Assembly (NCBI RefSeq): GCF_001544455.2
Contig: NZ_FCOC02000010.1
Span: forward strand, 152,626-216,625
Reading direction: 5' to 3'
DNA: 64,000 bases
Source of the DNA: Caballeronia sordidicola
Lineage (GTDB): Bacteria; Pseudomonadota; Gammaproteobacteria; Burkholderiales; Burkholderiaceae
Position numbers and translations under genes: made by a program. Below the pieces are notes generated by a model. That model ran no database searches and was not told where the DNA came from. It worked only from the letters and a program-made list of their open reading frames with translations. This document shows, piece after piece, positions 18,162 to 26,428 of the stretch (position 1 is its first letter; every line of letters starts with the position of its first letter).

Positions 18162-18581
18162 ATGAAACAGGCGCTCCATCACCTGAGCGTGACCACGCGC
18201 ACGCGCGGTCTGCACGAAATCACCCGCGAGACCCGTAATTGGATCGGCGAGCAAGGTATCGAAACCGGACTGCTTACAGTATTCCTCCGGCATACATCGG
18301 CTTCGCTGCTGATCCAGGAAAACGCCGATCCCGACGTACGCACCGACCTCGAACAATACTTCGAGACGATCGCCCCGGAAGCGCCGGGCCGCTACGTTCA
18401 CGACGCCGAAGGCCCCGACGACATGCCCGCACATTTGCGCACTGCGCTGACACAAGTCCAGCTATCCATTCCAGTCAGCAACGGCCGCATGGTTCTCGGC
18501 ACCTGGCAAGGTATCTACGTGTTTGAACATCGCCGCGTTTCGCACACACGCGACGTCGTATTGCACCTTTTGGGCGAGTAA
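18162..18581 (+). CDS. YjbQ family protein (UPF0047)
   Basis: 139-aa YjbQ-family protein with the conserved segments LTVFLRHTSASLLIQENADPDV and GTWQGIYVFEHR. The paired histidines (RHTSAS and the H of the terminal EHRR) form the family's site. E. coli YjbQ has weak thiamine-phosphate synthase activity, but the physiological role is unsettled. CTCTGGAGAC precedes the ATG. It is followed 43 nt later by the HTH-PyrB gene in the same direction. Confidence 0.88.
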   Translation: MKQALHHLSVTTRTRGLHEITRETRNWIGEQGIETGLLTVFLRHTSASLLIQENADPDVRTDLEQYFETIAPEAPGRYVHDAEGPDDMPAHLRTALTQVQLSIPVSNGRMVLGTWQGIYVFEHRRVSHTRDVVLHLLGE

Positions 18582-18584
18582 TTT

Positions 18585-18603
18585 AATATACGCAGCGCGT
18601 ACA
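18585..18603 (+). repeat. 19-nt repeat, copy 1, upstream of pyrB
   Basis: AATATACGCAGCGCGTACA, which contains a 5-bp inverted repeat TACGC-AGC-GCGTA. It lies between yjbQ and pyrB, 22 nt before the pyrB start. Copy 2, with one mismatch, lies inside pyrB at 18830-18848. Confidence 0.75.
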
Positions 18604-18624
18604 TTACCTCCCGGAGCGTCCGAC

Positions 18625-19905
18625 ATGCCTCTTCAACAACAAACCCTGCTTCGCGACGCCATGCGCCGCCTGAACATGACGCGCGATGCATTTGCAAACC
18701 GGATCGGCGTGGCGCGACGAGCCCTCGATACCTGGTTGCTTCCGGATGAGTCAGCCGAATCGCGCGCAATGCCCGAGATTGCAAGCCGCTACGTCATGGA
18801 GATATTGGAGAGGACACCCGCCGGCGACGAATATACGCAACGCGTACAATCTCCTTCCATTCTGTACGAAGGCCGCCCGCACCTGCTTTCAGTCGATCAG
18901 TTCACGCGCGATTCTGTCGAAGCCTTGTTCCGGGTCGCGGACACCATGCAACCTATCGCGCGGCGGCAAAAAATTACCCGTGTGCTGGAAGGCGCGGTGC
19001 TTGCCAATCTTTTCTTCGAGGCAAGCACCCGCACGCGCGTGAGCTTCGGCGCTGCCTTCTGCCGGCTCGGCGGCTCGGTATGCGACACGACGGGCTTCAC
19101 GTTTTCATCGATGGCGAAAGGCGAGTCCATTTACGATACCAGCCGCGTGATCAGCGGTTACGCAGACGCGCTCGTGGTGCGCCATCCCGAGAAAGGATCG
19201 GTCGCTGAGTTCGTACGCGCGACCAATGTGCCGGTGATCAACGCCGGTGACGGCCCCGGCGAACACCCGAGCCAGGCGTTGCTCGATCTCTACACCATCC
19301 AGCGGGAATTTTCACGTGTGGGCAAGATCGTCGACGGCTCGCACATCGCAATGGTGGGCGACCTCAAATACGGGCGCACGGTCCACTCGCTTGCTAAGCT
19401 GCTGGCGTTGTATCGCGGGATGAAGTTCACGTTGATCTCGCCGGCGTCGCTTGAAATGCCCGCGTCCATTCTCGATCAGATCACGCGCGGCGACCATGTG
19501 GTCGAGCAGACAAGCGATTTGCACGCCGGTCTGAAAGGCGCCGACGTGGTGTATGCCACGCGCATTCAGAAAGAGCGTTTCGCCGATGAATCCATCGAAG
19601 GCTATACGCCTGACTTTCAAATCAATCAGGCACTGGTTGAAAGCGTATGCGGGCCCGACACGCTGATCATGCATCCGCTGCCACGCGATGGCCGTCCCGG
19701 CGCCAACGACCTGAGCACCGATCTCAACCATGATCCAAGGCTTGCCATCTTTCGGCAAACCGATAACGGCATTCCGGTGCGCATGGCCATTTTCGCGGTC
19801 TTGCTGGGCGTGGAAAAACAGGTCCAGCATTCCATGCGCGATGCTGCTTGGAAGGCGCCGGCTTACATCGGCCCGGATGACGCGGTTTTTCACGGCGTCG
19901 ACTAA
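18625..19905 (+). CDS. pyrB: Aspartate carbamoyltransferase with N-terminal helix-turn-helix domain
   Basis: 426 aa. Residues 1-65 form an XRE-like helix-turn-helix (LRDAMRRLNMTRDAFANRIG, then VARRALDTWLLP). From about residue 77 the protein is a complete ATCase catalytic chain, which makes carbamoyl aspartate for pyrimidine synthesis. The active-site motifs are STRTR (134-138), KGES (165-168), RHP (186-188), HPSQ (214-217) and HPLPR. The E. coli catalytic chain is about 310 aa, so the N-terminus is a true addition. The start at 18625 follows CCGGAG. The HTH suggests a trigger enzyme that may regulate transcription, but this is inference. Confidence 0.88.
   Translation: MPLQQQTLLRDAMRRLNMTRDAFANRIGVARRALDTWLLPDESAESRAMPEIASRYVMEILERTPAGDEYTQRVQSPSILYEGRPHLLSVDQFTRDSVEALFRVADTMQPIARRQKITRVLEGAVLANLFFEASTRTRVSFGAAFCRLGGSVCDTTGFTFSSMAKGESIYDTSRVISGYADALVVRHPEKGSVAEFVRATNVPVINAGDGPGEHPSQALLDLYTIQREFSRVGKIVDGSHIAMVGDLKYGRTVHSLAKLLALYRGMKFTLISPASLEMPASILDQITRGDHVVEQTSDLHAGLKGADVVYATRIQKERFADESIEGYTPDFQINQALVESVCGPDTLIMHPLPRDGRPGANDLSTDLNHDPRLAIFRQTDNGIPVRMAIFAVLLGVEKQVQHSMRDAAWKAPAYIGPDDAVFHGVD
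18830..18848 (+). repeat. 19-nt repeat, copy 2, at the HTH/ATCase junction
   Basis: AATATACGCAACGCGTACA, identical to 18585-18603 except at one position. It encodes roughly residues 69-75 of the HTH-PyrB protein, exactly where the helix-turn-helix part ends and the ATCase part begins. The two copies start 245 nt apart. Confidence 0.75.
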
Positions 19906-20000
19906 GTCCGTTTATACGGCGGCGCTGGAAAATTTAACGCGCCGTTTACGCACGAAAAGATACGCTGCAAGTCATCCCGAACACAGGAGCTTGCAACGTC

Positions 20001-20339
20001 ATGAACCTTGTACTCGAAAGAATCATCGGCTCGGCAACCAACGGTAAATCTGCGGAGCGGGAAACCGCGGCAACGCCGTGCGCGTCGCGGGTTCATCTTT
20101 CTGCCGTGCTTCGCAGCGCCCAGGACGAAGCCGCGAGGGAGCGCCTTCGCCGCCTCTTTCATTCACCGCTCGGCGTATATGTGAGCCAGGCGTCGCGCGA
20201 TCACGACGATCTGAGGCTTGTATTCGACGTTGCAATGGAAGATCTCGACTTCACCGTTCGCACCTTGCATCAGGTGCTGCCGGAGGCTGTTATCGAGGCC
20301 GTGCGTCCGCGCGTGTTCACCCACAGGCGCGAGCACTGA
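20001..20339 (+). CDS. Hypothetical protein, 112 aa
   Basis: Begins MNLVLERIIGSATNGKSAERE. The C-terminal two thirds (VHLSAVLRSAQDEAARERLRRLF, then DDLRLVFDVAMEDLDFTVRTLHQVLPEAV) is predicted helical. AGGAG lies about 12 nt before the ATG, a rather long spacing. No recognised family. Lies between pyrB and the convergent racemase gene. Confidence 0.5.
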   Translation: MNLVLERIIGSATNGKSAERETAATPCASRVHLSAVLRSAQDEAARERLRRLFHSPLGVYVSQASRDHDDLRLVFDVAMEDLDFTVRTLHQVLPEAVIEAVRPRVFTHRREH

Positions 20340-20358
20340 CCTACGGCGCTTCAACCGA

Positions 20359-21066
20359 TCAGGCTTGCGCCAGCGAGAAATCGACTGCGGCGCGGGCGTG
20401 GAGCGCGGTGGTATCGAGCAGGGGTACGGGGCTGTCCTCCGCCTTCACCAGCAGCATGATTTCCGTGCATCCCAGCACGATAGCTTCGGCACCGCGCGCC
20501 GCCAACGCATGAATGACATCGCGATACAGCTTGCGCGATTCCTCCGTCACGATCCCAAGACACAACTCGCGATAGATGATGTCGTGAACGACCGCCTGCT
20601 CCACAGCCTCAGGAACGATCGTGGCGATTCCATGCCGCTCCAGAAGCCGGTCGCGGAAGAAACTTTCGCGCATGGAGAACGCGGTGCCAATAAAGCCGAC
20701 TCGGCGCACGCCGCGTCTTTGAGCTTCGATGCCAGTCGGATCCACGATATGCAGGAACGGCACGGACACCGCGGCGGCGACTTGAGGCGCGACCAGATGC
20801 ATGGTGTTCGTGCAGAGCACAATGCAATGCGCACCGCCCGCCTCGAGATGACGCGCAGCCTCGCTCAGCCGGATACCTGCAATGTTCCATTGTCCGTCGC
20901 GTTGCAGCCGTTCGATGGGCGCGAAATTCACGCTATGCAACAGCACTTGCGCCGAGTTCAGTCCACCAAGCCGCGCGCGGACATCCTGGTTGATCAGCCG
21001 ATAGTATTCAGCGGTCGATTCCCAACTCATCCCGCCGATCATGCCTATGGTTCGCATCGTAGTCAT
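20359..21066 (-). CDS. Aspartate/glutamate racemase family protein
   Basis: 235 aa. It starts MTTMRTIGMIGGMSWEST, the classic aspartate racemase opening, and has the two catalytic cysteine motifs LCTNTMH (about residue 85) and LGCTEIMLL (about residue 198). It interconverts L- and D-aspartate or a related amino acid in the cytoplasm by a cofactor-independent mechanism. It has no operon partner. Substrate cannot be decided from sequence. Confidence 0.9.
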   Translation of the reverse strand: MTTMRTIGMIGGMSWESTAEYYRLINQDVRARLGGLNSAQVLLHSVNFAPIERLQRDGQWNIAGIRLSEAARHLEAGGAHCIVLCTNTMHLVAPQVAAAVSVPFLHIVDPTGIEAQRRGVRRVGFIGTAFSMRESFFRDRLLERHGIATIVPEAVEQAVVHDIIYRELCLGIVTEESRKLYRDVIHALAARGAEAIVLGCTEIMLLVKAEDSPVPLLDTTALHARAAVDFSLAQA

Positions 21067-21168
21067 GCCGCCGTCCCGTCTTTCTGATTAATAGAAACGA
21101 CATAGTGCAGCCAAGTGCGGCGGGCCGCCAGAGCAAAAATTTCGAGGCAATCGACGGCCACGTTTAAC

Positions 21169-21930
21169 CTAGTGTTTGCGTGCAATCGCGCAACTGTGAT
21201 CCTGCAACTCCTCCGACGATGCGAAGTCGCCCTCCGCCCGGCGCACGTGATCGTTGAGCAGGAAAAATGCAGGCTTGCCTTCGGGCGTGGTCGTGCCGGT
21301 CAGCAACAACGTCTGGTCCGCCATCTTGCCGCCCTCCCTCGCAACATCGGCCGCGAGCAACTTGAACGGATCGACGGAATCGAGCGTGGCGTCATCAATG
21401 CGCCTGATCCTGTATGCATGGCCGCGCAACGGCGTGGGAAACACAGACCATTGCGTACCGATCTTCGGGCCCTGTTCGCGCAACGCATCGACGACATCGG
21501 GCGCCAGGCAATCTATGTGGATATGCAACTGATTCTGCGAACGCCCGCTGGTGGAATTGATCGCGAGCGAGAGTTCGTCCCGAGGCAATTGCTCGCCGAG
21601 TTTCGCCGTAACGAAGCGTCGCGATTCCCATGCGGCGCGCCAGTAATTCGGCGAGTCTGCGCTCAACAATTCAGGACTTTCGATGCCGCCAATGCGCTTT
21701 GTCGGAATCAGCAAATACTGCGCAATACCGTTGATGTCTTTGAGCACCGCGTAGCCTTGAGCCGCATCGACATCGACGCACTTCTGCGGCACGTCTGCCC
21801 CGCGCGCGGCCGGCTCACATGAGTTGTGAACGATCTGCCATAGCGCATTGGGATTGCCGGCACACGCCGTAGCAAGAAACGCAGCCGCGAGCGCGCTCGC
21901 GAAAAAACAAAGAAGCCGGAAGTTCCGCAT
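21169..21930 (-). CDS. cdh: CDP-diacylglycerol pyrophosphatase
   Basis: 253 aa. A hydrophobic N-terminus (MRNFRLLCFFASALAAAFLATAC) looks like a signal peptide and possibly a lipoprotein, although the box ATAC is imperfect. The domain is the HIT-related Cdh fold with catalytic motif QLHIHIDCL and the conserved opening LWQIVHNSC. It hydrolyses CDP-diacylglycerol to phosphatidate and CMP at the periplasmic face. The start at 21930 excludes 16 upstream residues that lack support. Confidence 0.87.
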   Translation of the reverse strand: MRNFRLLCFFASALAAAFLATACAGNPNALWQIVHNSCEPAARGADVPQKCVDVDAAQGYAVLKDINGIAQYLLIPTKRIGGIESPELLSADSPNYWRAAWESRRFVTAKLGEQLPRDELSLAINSTSGRSQNQLHIHIDCLAPDVVDALREQGPKIGTQWSVFPTPLRGHAYRIRRIDDATLDSVDPFKLLAADVAREGGKMADQTLLLTGTTTPEGKPAFFLLNDHVRRAEGDFASSEELQDHSCAIARKH

Positions 21931-22005
21931 TGGGGCGAGCGATTGAAAAGGACAGGCCGCATCGTAGCAAGAGCGCATTACGTCTGCTTGACACGACTTC
22001 CGGCA

Positions 22006-23395
22006 TCACATGACGGGCAGGTGCAGATGATGCGGATGCTCGACCGTGTCCGCTATCAGCCTTAGCGCGTCTTCGCATTCATCCAGGTTCTTCGGTCCGC
22101 CAAGACATACGCGAATAGCTTCGGGCGGATTGCCGTCGGTTGCAAACGCCGTGGCGGACACCGCTCCAATCCCTTGCGAACGCAACTGCAGGGCAAGCTC
22201 CGACGCTTGCCATCCGCACGCGGAATCAATCGGCATCCAGAAATGAAAGCCGGCGGGATCAGCGTCGAACTTCCATTTCGACAACACGCGCGATGCGATT
22301 TCCTGTCGCGCGGCGGATTCGGCCCGAATGGCGTCGAGCATGAGGTCGGCGGTGCCGTCCCTCACCCATTGCGTGGCAAGCAGCATGGTGAACGGACTCG
22401 CCATGACCGTGGTTGCGCGCAATGCGCCGGCAAGATGCTGCGCGCGCCGCGACGATGGCGCGCGGATATAGGCGACCCGAAGCCCCGCGCCAAAGCTCTT
22501 CGAGAAACCCGTCACGTAATACGTCAGATCCGGTGCGAACGAGACCATTGCGTCAGGTGCGTTCACGGGCAGCATGCCATATGCATCGTCCTCGATGATC
22601 GGCACGCTGTATCTCAGCGCAACGTCGGCCAGCGCCTCGCGTCGTTTCGATGAAAGCGTGACCGTGCTCGGGTTCTGGATGGTCGGATTGCAATAGAACG
22701 CGTTTGGTTTGTCGCTTCTGCACAGCGCTTCGAATGCGTGAGCGAGCGGACCGTCGTCGTCGCGCGCGAGCGCCTGCAAACGCACGCCGAGTTGCGCGGC
22801 GATTGCCTTGATGCCGGGGTACGCCAGCGTATCCAGACAGATCATGCCGCCCGGCCGCGCAAGCTGCGAGACAAGCGCCACGAGCGCTGTGAATGCCGGG
22901 GCAAACGAGCACCTTGTCTTCATCGCAGTCGTCGAAACGCCGCTTAAGCCATTGCGTTGCGGCTGCGCGATCGTCAGGAGTCCCGCCGAAATCCTGATAC
23001 CGCAGCAGACGATAAGGATCGGTCGCCGCAAAAAGACGCGCCGCCGACTCGCGCAATCGGGCGGCAAGCTCGGCGGGTTCGGGCGGCATGTTCATGGTCA
23101 TCTCGACACTGCTTCCGCCCGACAACGGCAGCGTCGCCGTCCTGCCGCGAACGAAGGTCCCGCTTCCCGCACGCGAATCGAGCAGACCTCGCTTGCGCGC
23201 TTCGGCGTAGGCACGTGCGACAGTCGTGTAATTGAGCTGCAGTTCATCAGCTAGATCACGCAAACCCGGCAACCGGTCGCGTGGACGCAAGCGCCCGCTG
23301 GCCAGATCTTCTTCGATTAATTCCGGAATCAGCAAATAAGCCGGCTTGCGGCTTTCTGTCAATTTTCTGATCCAGTGATGAGTGAGACTGGTCAT
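22006..23395 (-). pseudogene. MocR-type GntR/aminotransferase regulator, frameshifted
   Basis: The N-terminal part (MTSLTHHWIRKLTESRKP) is a GntR winged helix (LASGRLRPRDRLPGLRDLADELQLNYTTVARAY). It runs in one frame through DKVLVCPGIHSA (to about 22885). The fold-I aminotransferase continuation ALVALVSQLARPGG..., with the PLP-lysine region GFSKSFGAGLRVAYIR, is in another frame and ends at 22006. Restoring 2 nt in the AGCGCT stretch at 22883-22888 joins the two, giving about 463 residues. Either a real inactivating deletion or a sequencing error. It faces the Nit1C promoter region. Confidence 0.82.
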
Positions 23396-23526
23396 GAAAC
23401 GATCTCTGATTTGATGCGGTTTAAAAACGATAGCACGAGGCGCATCGAAAAAAATAAGTTGATTGCATTGGATGATCGCATGATGAATCGCCCGATGGCC
23501 AATCAATGCACGGATTGAGCGTTTAT

Positions 23527-23575
23527 TGCACCAGCAGGGAGCGGCTGCACCAGGAAATCCCGCCCGTATTGGTGC
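23527..23575 (+). promoter_or_regulatory. TGCACCA repeats, possible enhancer sites
   Basis: TGCACCA occurs at 23527-23533 and 23546-23552 (19 nt apart) and its inverse TGGTGC at 23570-23575. They lie 135-185 bp upstream of the sigma-54 promoter, a normal distance for activator binding. The TGCACC/GGTGC halves recall NtrC boxes, but the spacing is not that of a canonical NtrC site. Confidence 0.4.
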
Positions 23576-23661
23576 GCCCGGAACATTGCCCCGGGCCTGA
23601 TCCCATGCCCGACAAGGCCTCCAGCGCATCCTCTGAAAATATTTACGCCCCCGCCGAGTCC

Positions 23662-23690
23662 TGATCGTCTGAATGATCGGGTATTGATCG
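23662..23690 (+). repeat. Three phased TGATCG boxes
   Basis: TGATCG at 23662, 23674 and 23685, with 12- and 11-nt periods, immediately upstream of the sigma-54 element. A fourth copy is at 23473. Helical phasing suggests protein binding on one DNA face. Confidence 0.4.
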
Positions 23691-23709
23691 CATTAACACA
23701 GCGATTCAA

Positions 23710-23725
23710 TGGCATGCCCGTTGCA
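23710..23725 (+). promoter_or_regulatory. Sigma-54 promoter of the Nit1C cluster
   Basis: TGGCATGCCCGTTGCA matches the -24/-12 consensus TGGCACG-N4-TTGCW with one mismatch. Exactly 10 nt lie between the GG and GC. A start near 23735 would leave a leader of about 87 nt before the first gene. Confidence 0.75.
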
Positions 23726-23821
23726 TTTATCTTCCTTGCAAGCCGTCTGTCGGGTATCGATTAAAAAACCGGATACCCATGATTATCGATGTATTAAATC
23801 GTCTATTTAATGGAGATTAGA

Positions 23822-24304
23822 ATGCCTGCCGTCAATATCCCGATGCACAAGAAAGGCGATTATCTTGTCGACTATGAAGAGAAGGTATTTGAAGACGTCA
23901 AGGCCGCCCCAGGCGAAAAGGCGCTGGTGACGTTTCATACCGTCGCTTTCGAAGGTTCCATCGGCTTTGTGAATCTGCTGCAGGCCACGCGGCTCTTGCG
24001 CAAGGGCTTCGAGACGTCGGTGCTGCTCTATGGTCCCGGCGTGACGCTCGGGTTGCAACGCGGCTTTCCCACGCTCGGAGACGAAGCATTCCCCGGCCAT
24101 CTGAACTTCAACAAGCAGATCCAGAAGTTCATGGAAGAAGGCGGCAAGGTCTACGCATGCCGCTTCGCGTTGCAGGCGCTTTATGGCCAGGGCGAGGCGT
24201 CGCTGATCGAAGGCATCAAGCCCATCAGCCCGCTCGACGTGCTCGACATCCAGTTGCTGCATAGAAAAGACGGCGCGTTGATCATCAATACGTGGACCGT
24301 CTGA
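23822..24304 (+). CDS. MSMEG_0572 / Sll0783 family protein (Nit1C)
   Basis: 160-aa soluble protein opening [20 protein letters not shown], with conserved stretches [19 protein letters not shown] and [18 protein letters not shown]. It has a DsrE-like look ([17 protein letters not shown], then [11 protein letters not shown]). The family occurs almost only with the nitrilase cluster. The Synechocystis homologue Sll0783 affects nitrogen-starvation physiology. GGAG sits 6 nt before the ATG at 23822, which favours it over the ATG 12 nt earlier. First gene of the operon. Confidence 0.88.
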   Translation: MPAVNIPMHKKGDYLVDYEEKVFEDVKAAPGEKALVTFHTVAFEGSIGFVNLLQATRLLRKGFETSVLLYGPGVTLGLQRGFPTLGDEAFPGHLNFNKQIQKFMEEGGKVYACRFALQALYGQGEASLIEGIKPISPLDVLDIQLLHRKDGALIINTWTV

Positions 24305-24330
24305 CATCGTTTGCAACTCACGACCACGGA

Positions 24331-25356
24331 ATGACCATGCCCGACAAGAGAATCGTCCGTGCCGCCGCGGTCCAGATCGCACCGGATCTGGAGCGGCCCG
24401 GCGGCACGCTCGAGAAAGTCCTCGCAACACTGGACGAAGCCGCGCGCCAGGGCGTGCAGTTGATTGTCTTCCCCGAGACCTTCTTGCCCTACTACCCGTA
24501 CTTTTCATTCGTGCGGACGCCGGTTGCGTCGGGAGCCGAGCATATGCGGCTCTACGACGAAGCCGTCACGGTGCCAGGCCCGGTTACGCACGCAGTGTCC
24601 GAGCGGGCACGCCGGCACGGCATGGTCGTCGTGCTCGGTGTGAACGAGCGCGATCATGGGAGCCTCTACAACGCCCAGCTTATCTTCGACACAACCGGCG
24701 AGCTGCTTCTCAAGCGCCGCAAGATCACGCCCACGTTTCACGAGCGAATGATCTGGGGCATGGGCGACGCGGCGGGCCTGAAGGTGGCGCAAACGAGTAT
24801 CGGGAGAGTGGGCGCGCTCGCGTGCTGGGAGCACTACAACCCGCTCGCGCGCTACGCGCTGATGACGCAGCACGAAGAGATTCATTGCAGCCAGTTTCCC
24901 GGCTCGCTCGTCGGTCCCATCTTCGGCGAACAGATCGAAGTGACCATCCGGCACCACGCGCTGGAGTCCGGCTGCTTCGTGATCAATTCAACAGGATGGC
25001 TAACCGAATCGCAGATCGAGTCCATCACGAGCGAGCCCGGTTTGCAGAAGGCCCTTCGCGGCGGCTGCAACACCGCCATCATCTCGCCCGAGGGCCAGCA
25101 TCTCGCGCCACCATTGCGCGAAGGCGAAGGTCTGGTGATCGCCGACCTGGACATGTCCCTCATCACCAAGCGCAAACGCATGATGGATTCGGTCGGCCAC
25201 TACGCCCGGCCCGAATTACTGAGCCTTGCGATCAACGACCGGCCCGCCGTTACGTCGGCTCCCATGAACAGCTTCTCACCTTCAACCGGGGGATTGCATC
25301 TTGAACGCGAACGCGAGCGAGACACTGTCGGCCACGAGCCGGCAATTGATGACTGA
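24331..25356 (+). CDS. Nitrilase of the Nit1C cluster
   Basis: 341-aa carbon-nitrogen hydrolase. The catalytic triad is visible: Glu49 in [12 protein letters not shown], Lys131 in [12 protein letters not shown] and Cys165 in [15 protein letters not shown]. The family hydrolyses nitriles to acid and ammonia, and Nit1C nitrilases have been linked to cyanide and fumaronitrile turnover in other bacteria. The start is ATG 24331 (MTMPDKR); ATG 24337 is also possible. The polar C-terminus ([11 protein letters not shown]) overlaps the next gene by up to 56 nt. Confidence 0.92.
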   Translation: MTMPDKRIVRAAAVQIAPDLERPGGTLEKVLATLDEAARQGVQLIVFPETFLPYYPYFSFVRTPVASGAEHMRLYDEAVTVPGPVTHAVSERARRHGMVVVLGVNERDHGSLYNAQLIFDTTGELLLKRRKITPTFHERMIWGMGDAAGLKVAQTSIGRVGALACWEHYNPLARYALMTQHEEIHCSQFPGSLVGPIFGEQIEVTIRHHALESGCFVINSTGWLTESQIESITSEPGLQKALRGGCNTAIISPEGQHLAPPLREGEGLVIADLDMSLITKRKRMMDSVGHYARPELLSLAINDRPAVTSAPMNSFSPSTGGLHLERERERDTVGHEPAIDD

Positions 25357-26425
25357 ACTGCAATCGGCAGGCTTGCGTCTTGCCGATCCTGGCGCGGGCG
25401 TCAGCGTGGCAAGCCGGCGCGGCGGCGCGGGGCCGTCGGACCACAAGGCGGTGACCATCGACGGGGTGACGATCATGGTGCCGGTGCATACCAGCACGGC
25501 ATGGCGTTCGCCGTTCGTCGCGTCCGCGCCGGATGCAAGCGGCAGCAGCGCGTTGCTGCGTGGCGCCATTCCCATCGCGAATATCAGCTTCCCGAAGGCG
25601 CCACGTTTCTACGCAATGCAAACCTTCGACGGCGTGCCCTACTCGCACATCGCGACCTTGCACGGGTCCGACGTGCTCGCGACAACGGTCCTGCAGACCT
25701 GCATCCGCTACGAAAGCCGCAAGAAGACCTGCAAGTTCTGCGCGATCGGCCAGTCGCTGGCAGCGGGCCGCACGATCGCGCGCAAGACACCAGAGCAGTT
25801 GGCGGAAGTCGCGCGCGCAGCGGTCCTGCTCGACGGCGTCAAGCATATGGTCCTCACCACCGGCACGCCATCCACGAAGGATCGCGGCGCGCAGATCCTG
25901 TGCGAGAGTGCATTTGCAATCAAGGCGGCGGTCGACTTGCCAATCCAGGCGCAATGCGAACCGCCCGACGACGACAAGTGGTTCGAGCGCATGCGTGCAA
26001 GCGGTATCGATACGCTCGGCATGCACCTCGAAGTGGTCACGCTCGCGCTGCGCGAACAGATCATGCCGGGCAAGGCGAGCGTGCCGATCTCGCGCTACAT
26101 GGAATCGTTCAGGGCGGCCGTCGCCGTGTTCGGTCGCGGCCAGGTGAGCACGTACATTCTCGCGGGGCTGGGAGACACCGCTGAAGCCATTCTGTCGATA
26201 TCGCGTGAACTCGTTGATATTGGCGTGTACCCGTTCGTGGTGCCGTTCGTGCCGATCAGCGGCACGCCGCTCGAAGATCATCCCGCGCCCTCGCCCGAAT
26301 TCATGAAGTCCGTGCTGCAGCCGCTCGGCGCAATGGTGTCCGCAGGCGGCATGCGTTCGGGCGATATCAAGGCGGGCTGCGGCAAATGCGGCGCGTGTTC
26401 GTCGCTGTCGTCCTACGAGGTCTGA
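25301..26425 (+). CDS. MSMEG_0568 family radical-SAM protein (Nit1C)
   Basis: 374 aa if started at TTG 25301 (GGGGGA 8 nt upstream), or 358 aa from ATG 25349, which overlaps the nitrilase stop by 8 nt. The cluster-binding cysteines are at residues 134, 144 and 147, spaced C-X9-C-X2-C ([14 protein letters not shown]) rather than the usual C-X3-C-X2-C. The C-terminus has a second cysteine group CGKCGAC that could hold another Fe-S cluster. The barrel resembles biotin-synthase-type enzymes. Reaction unknown. Confidence 0.87.
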   Translation: MNANASETLSATSRQLMTELQSAGLRLADPGAGVSVASRRGGAGPSDHKAVTIDGVTIMVPVHTSTAWRSPFVASAPDASGSSALLRGAIPIANISFPKAPRFYAMQTFDGVPYSHIATLHGSDVLATTVLQTCIRYESRKKTCKFCAIGQSLAAGRTIARKTPEQLAEVARAAVLLDGVKHMVLTTGTPSTKDRGAQILCESAFAIKAAVDLPIQAQCEPPDDDKWFERMRASGIDTLGMHLEVVTLALREQIMPGKASVPISRYMESFRAAVAVFGRGQVSTYILAGLGDTAEAILSISRELVDIGVYPFVVPFVPISGTPLEDHPAPSPEFMKSVLQPLGAMVSAGGMRSGDIKAGCGKCGACSSLSSYEV

Positions 26426-26428
26426 ACC

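Larger units (their letters stand above)
23396..23821. other. Regulatory region upstream of the Nit1C cluster
   Basis: 426 bp between the MocR-type gene and the cluster. It holds direct repeats TGCACCA (23527-23533, 23546-23552), an inverted TGGTGC (23570-23575), three phased TGATCG boxes (23662, 23674, 23685) and a sigma-54 promoter at 23710-23725. No coding sequence is convincing. Confidence 0.65.

Noticed and set aside
23527..23575. Canonical NtrC binding site upstream of Nit1C
   Set aside because: The half-sites TGCACC and GGTGC are present but separated by about 19 nt instead of 5, so the NtrC assignment is not supported. They are reported only as repeats.
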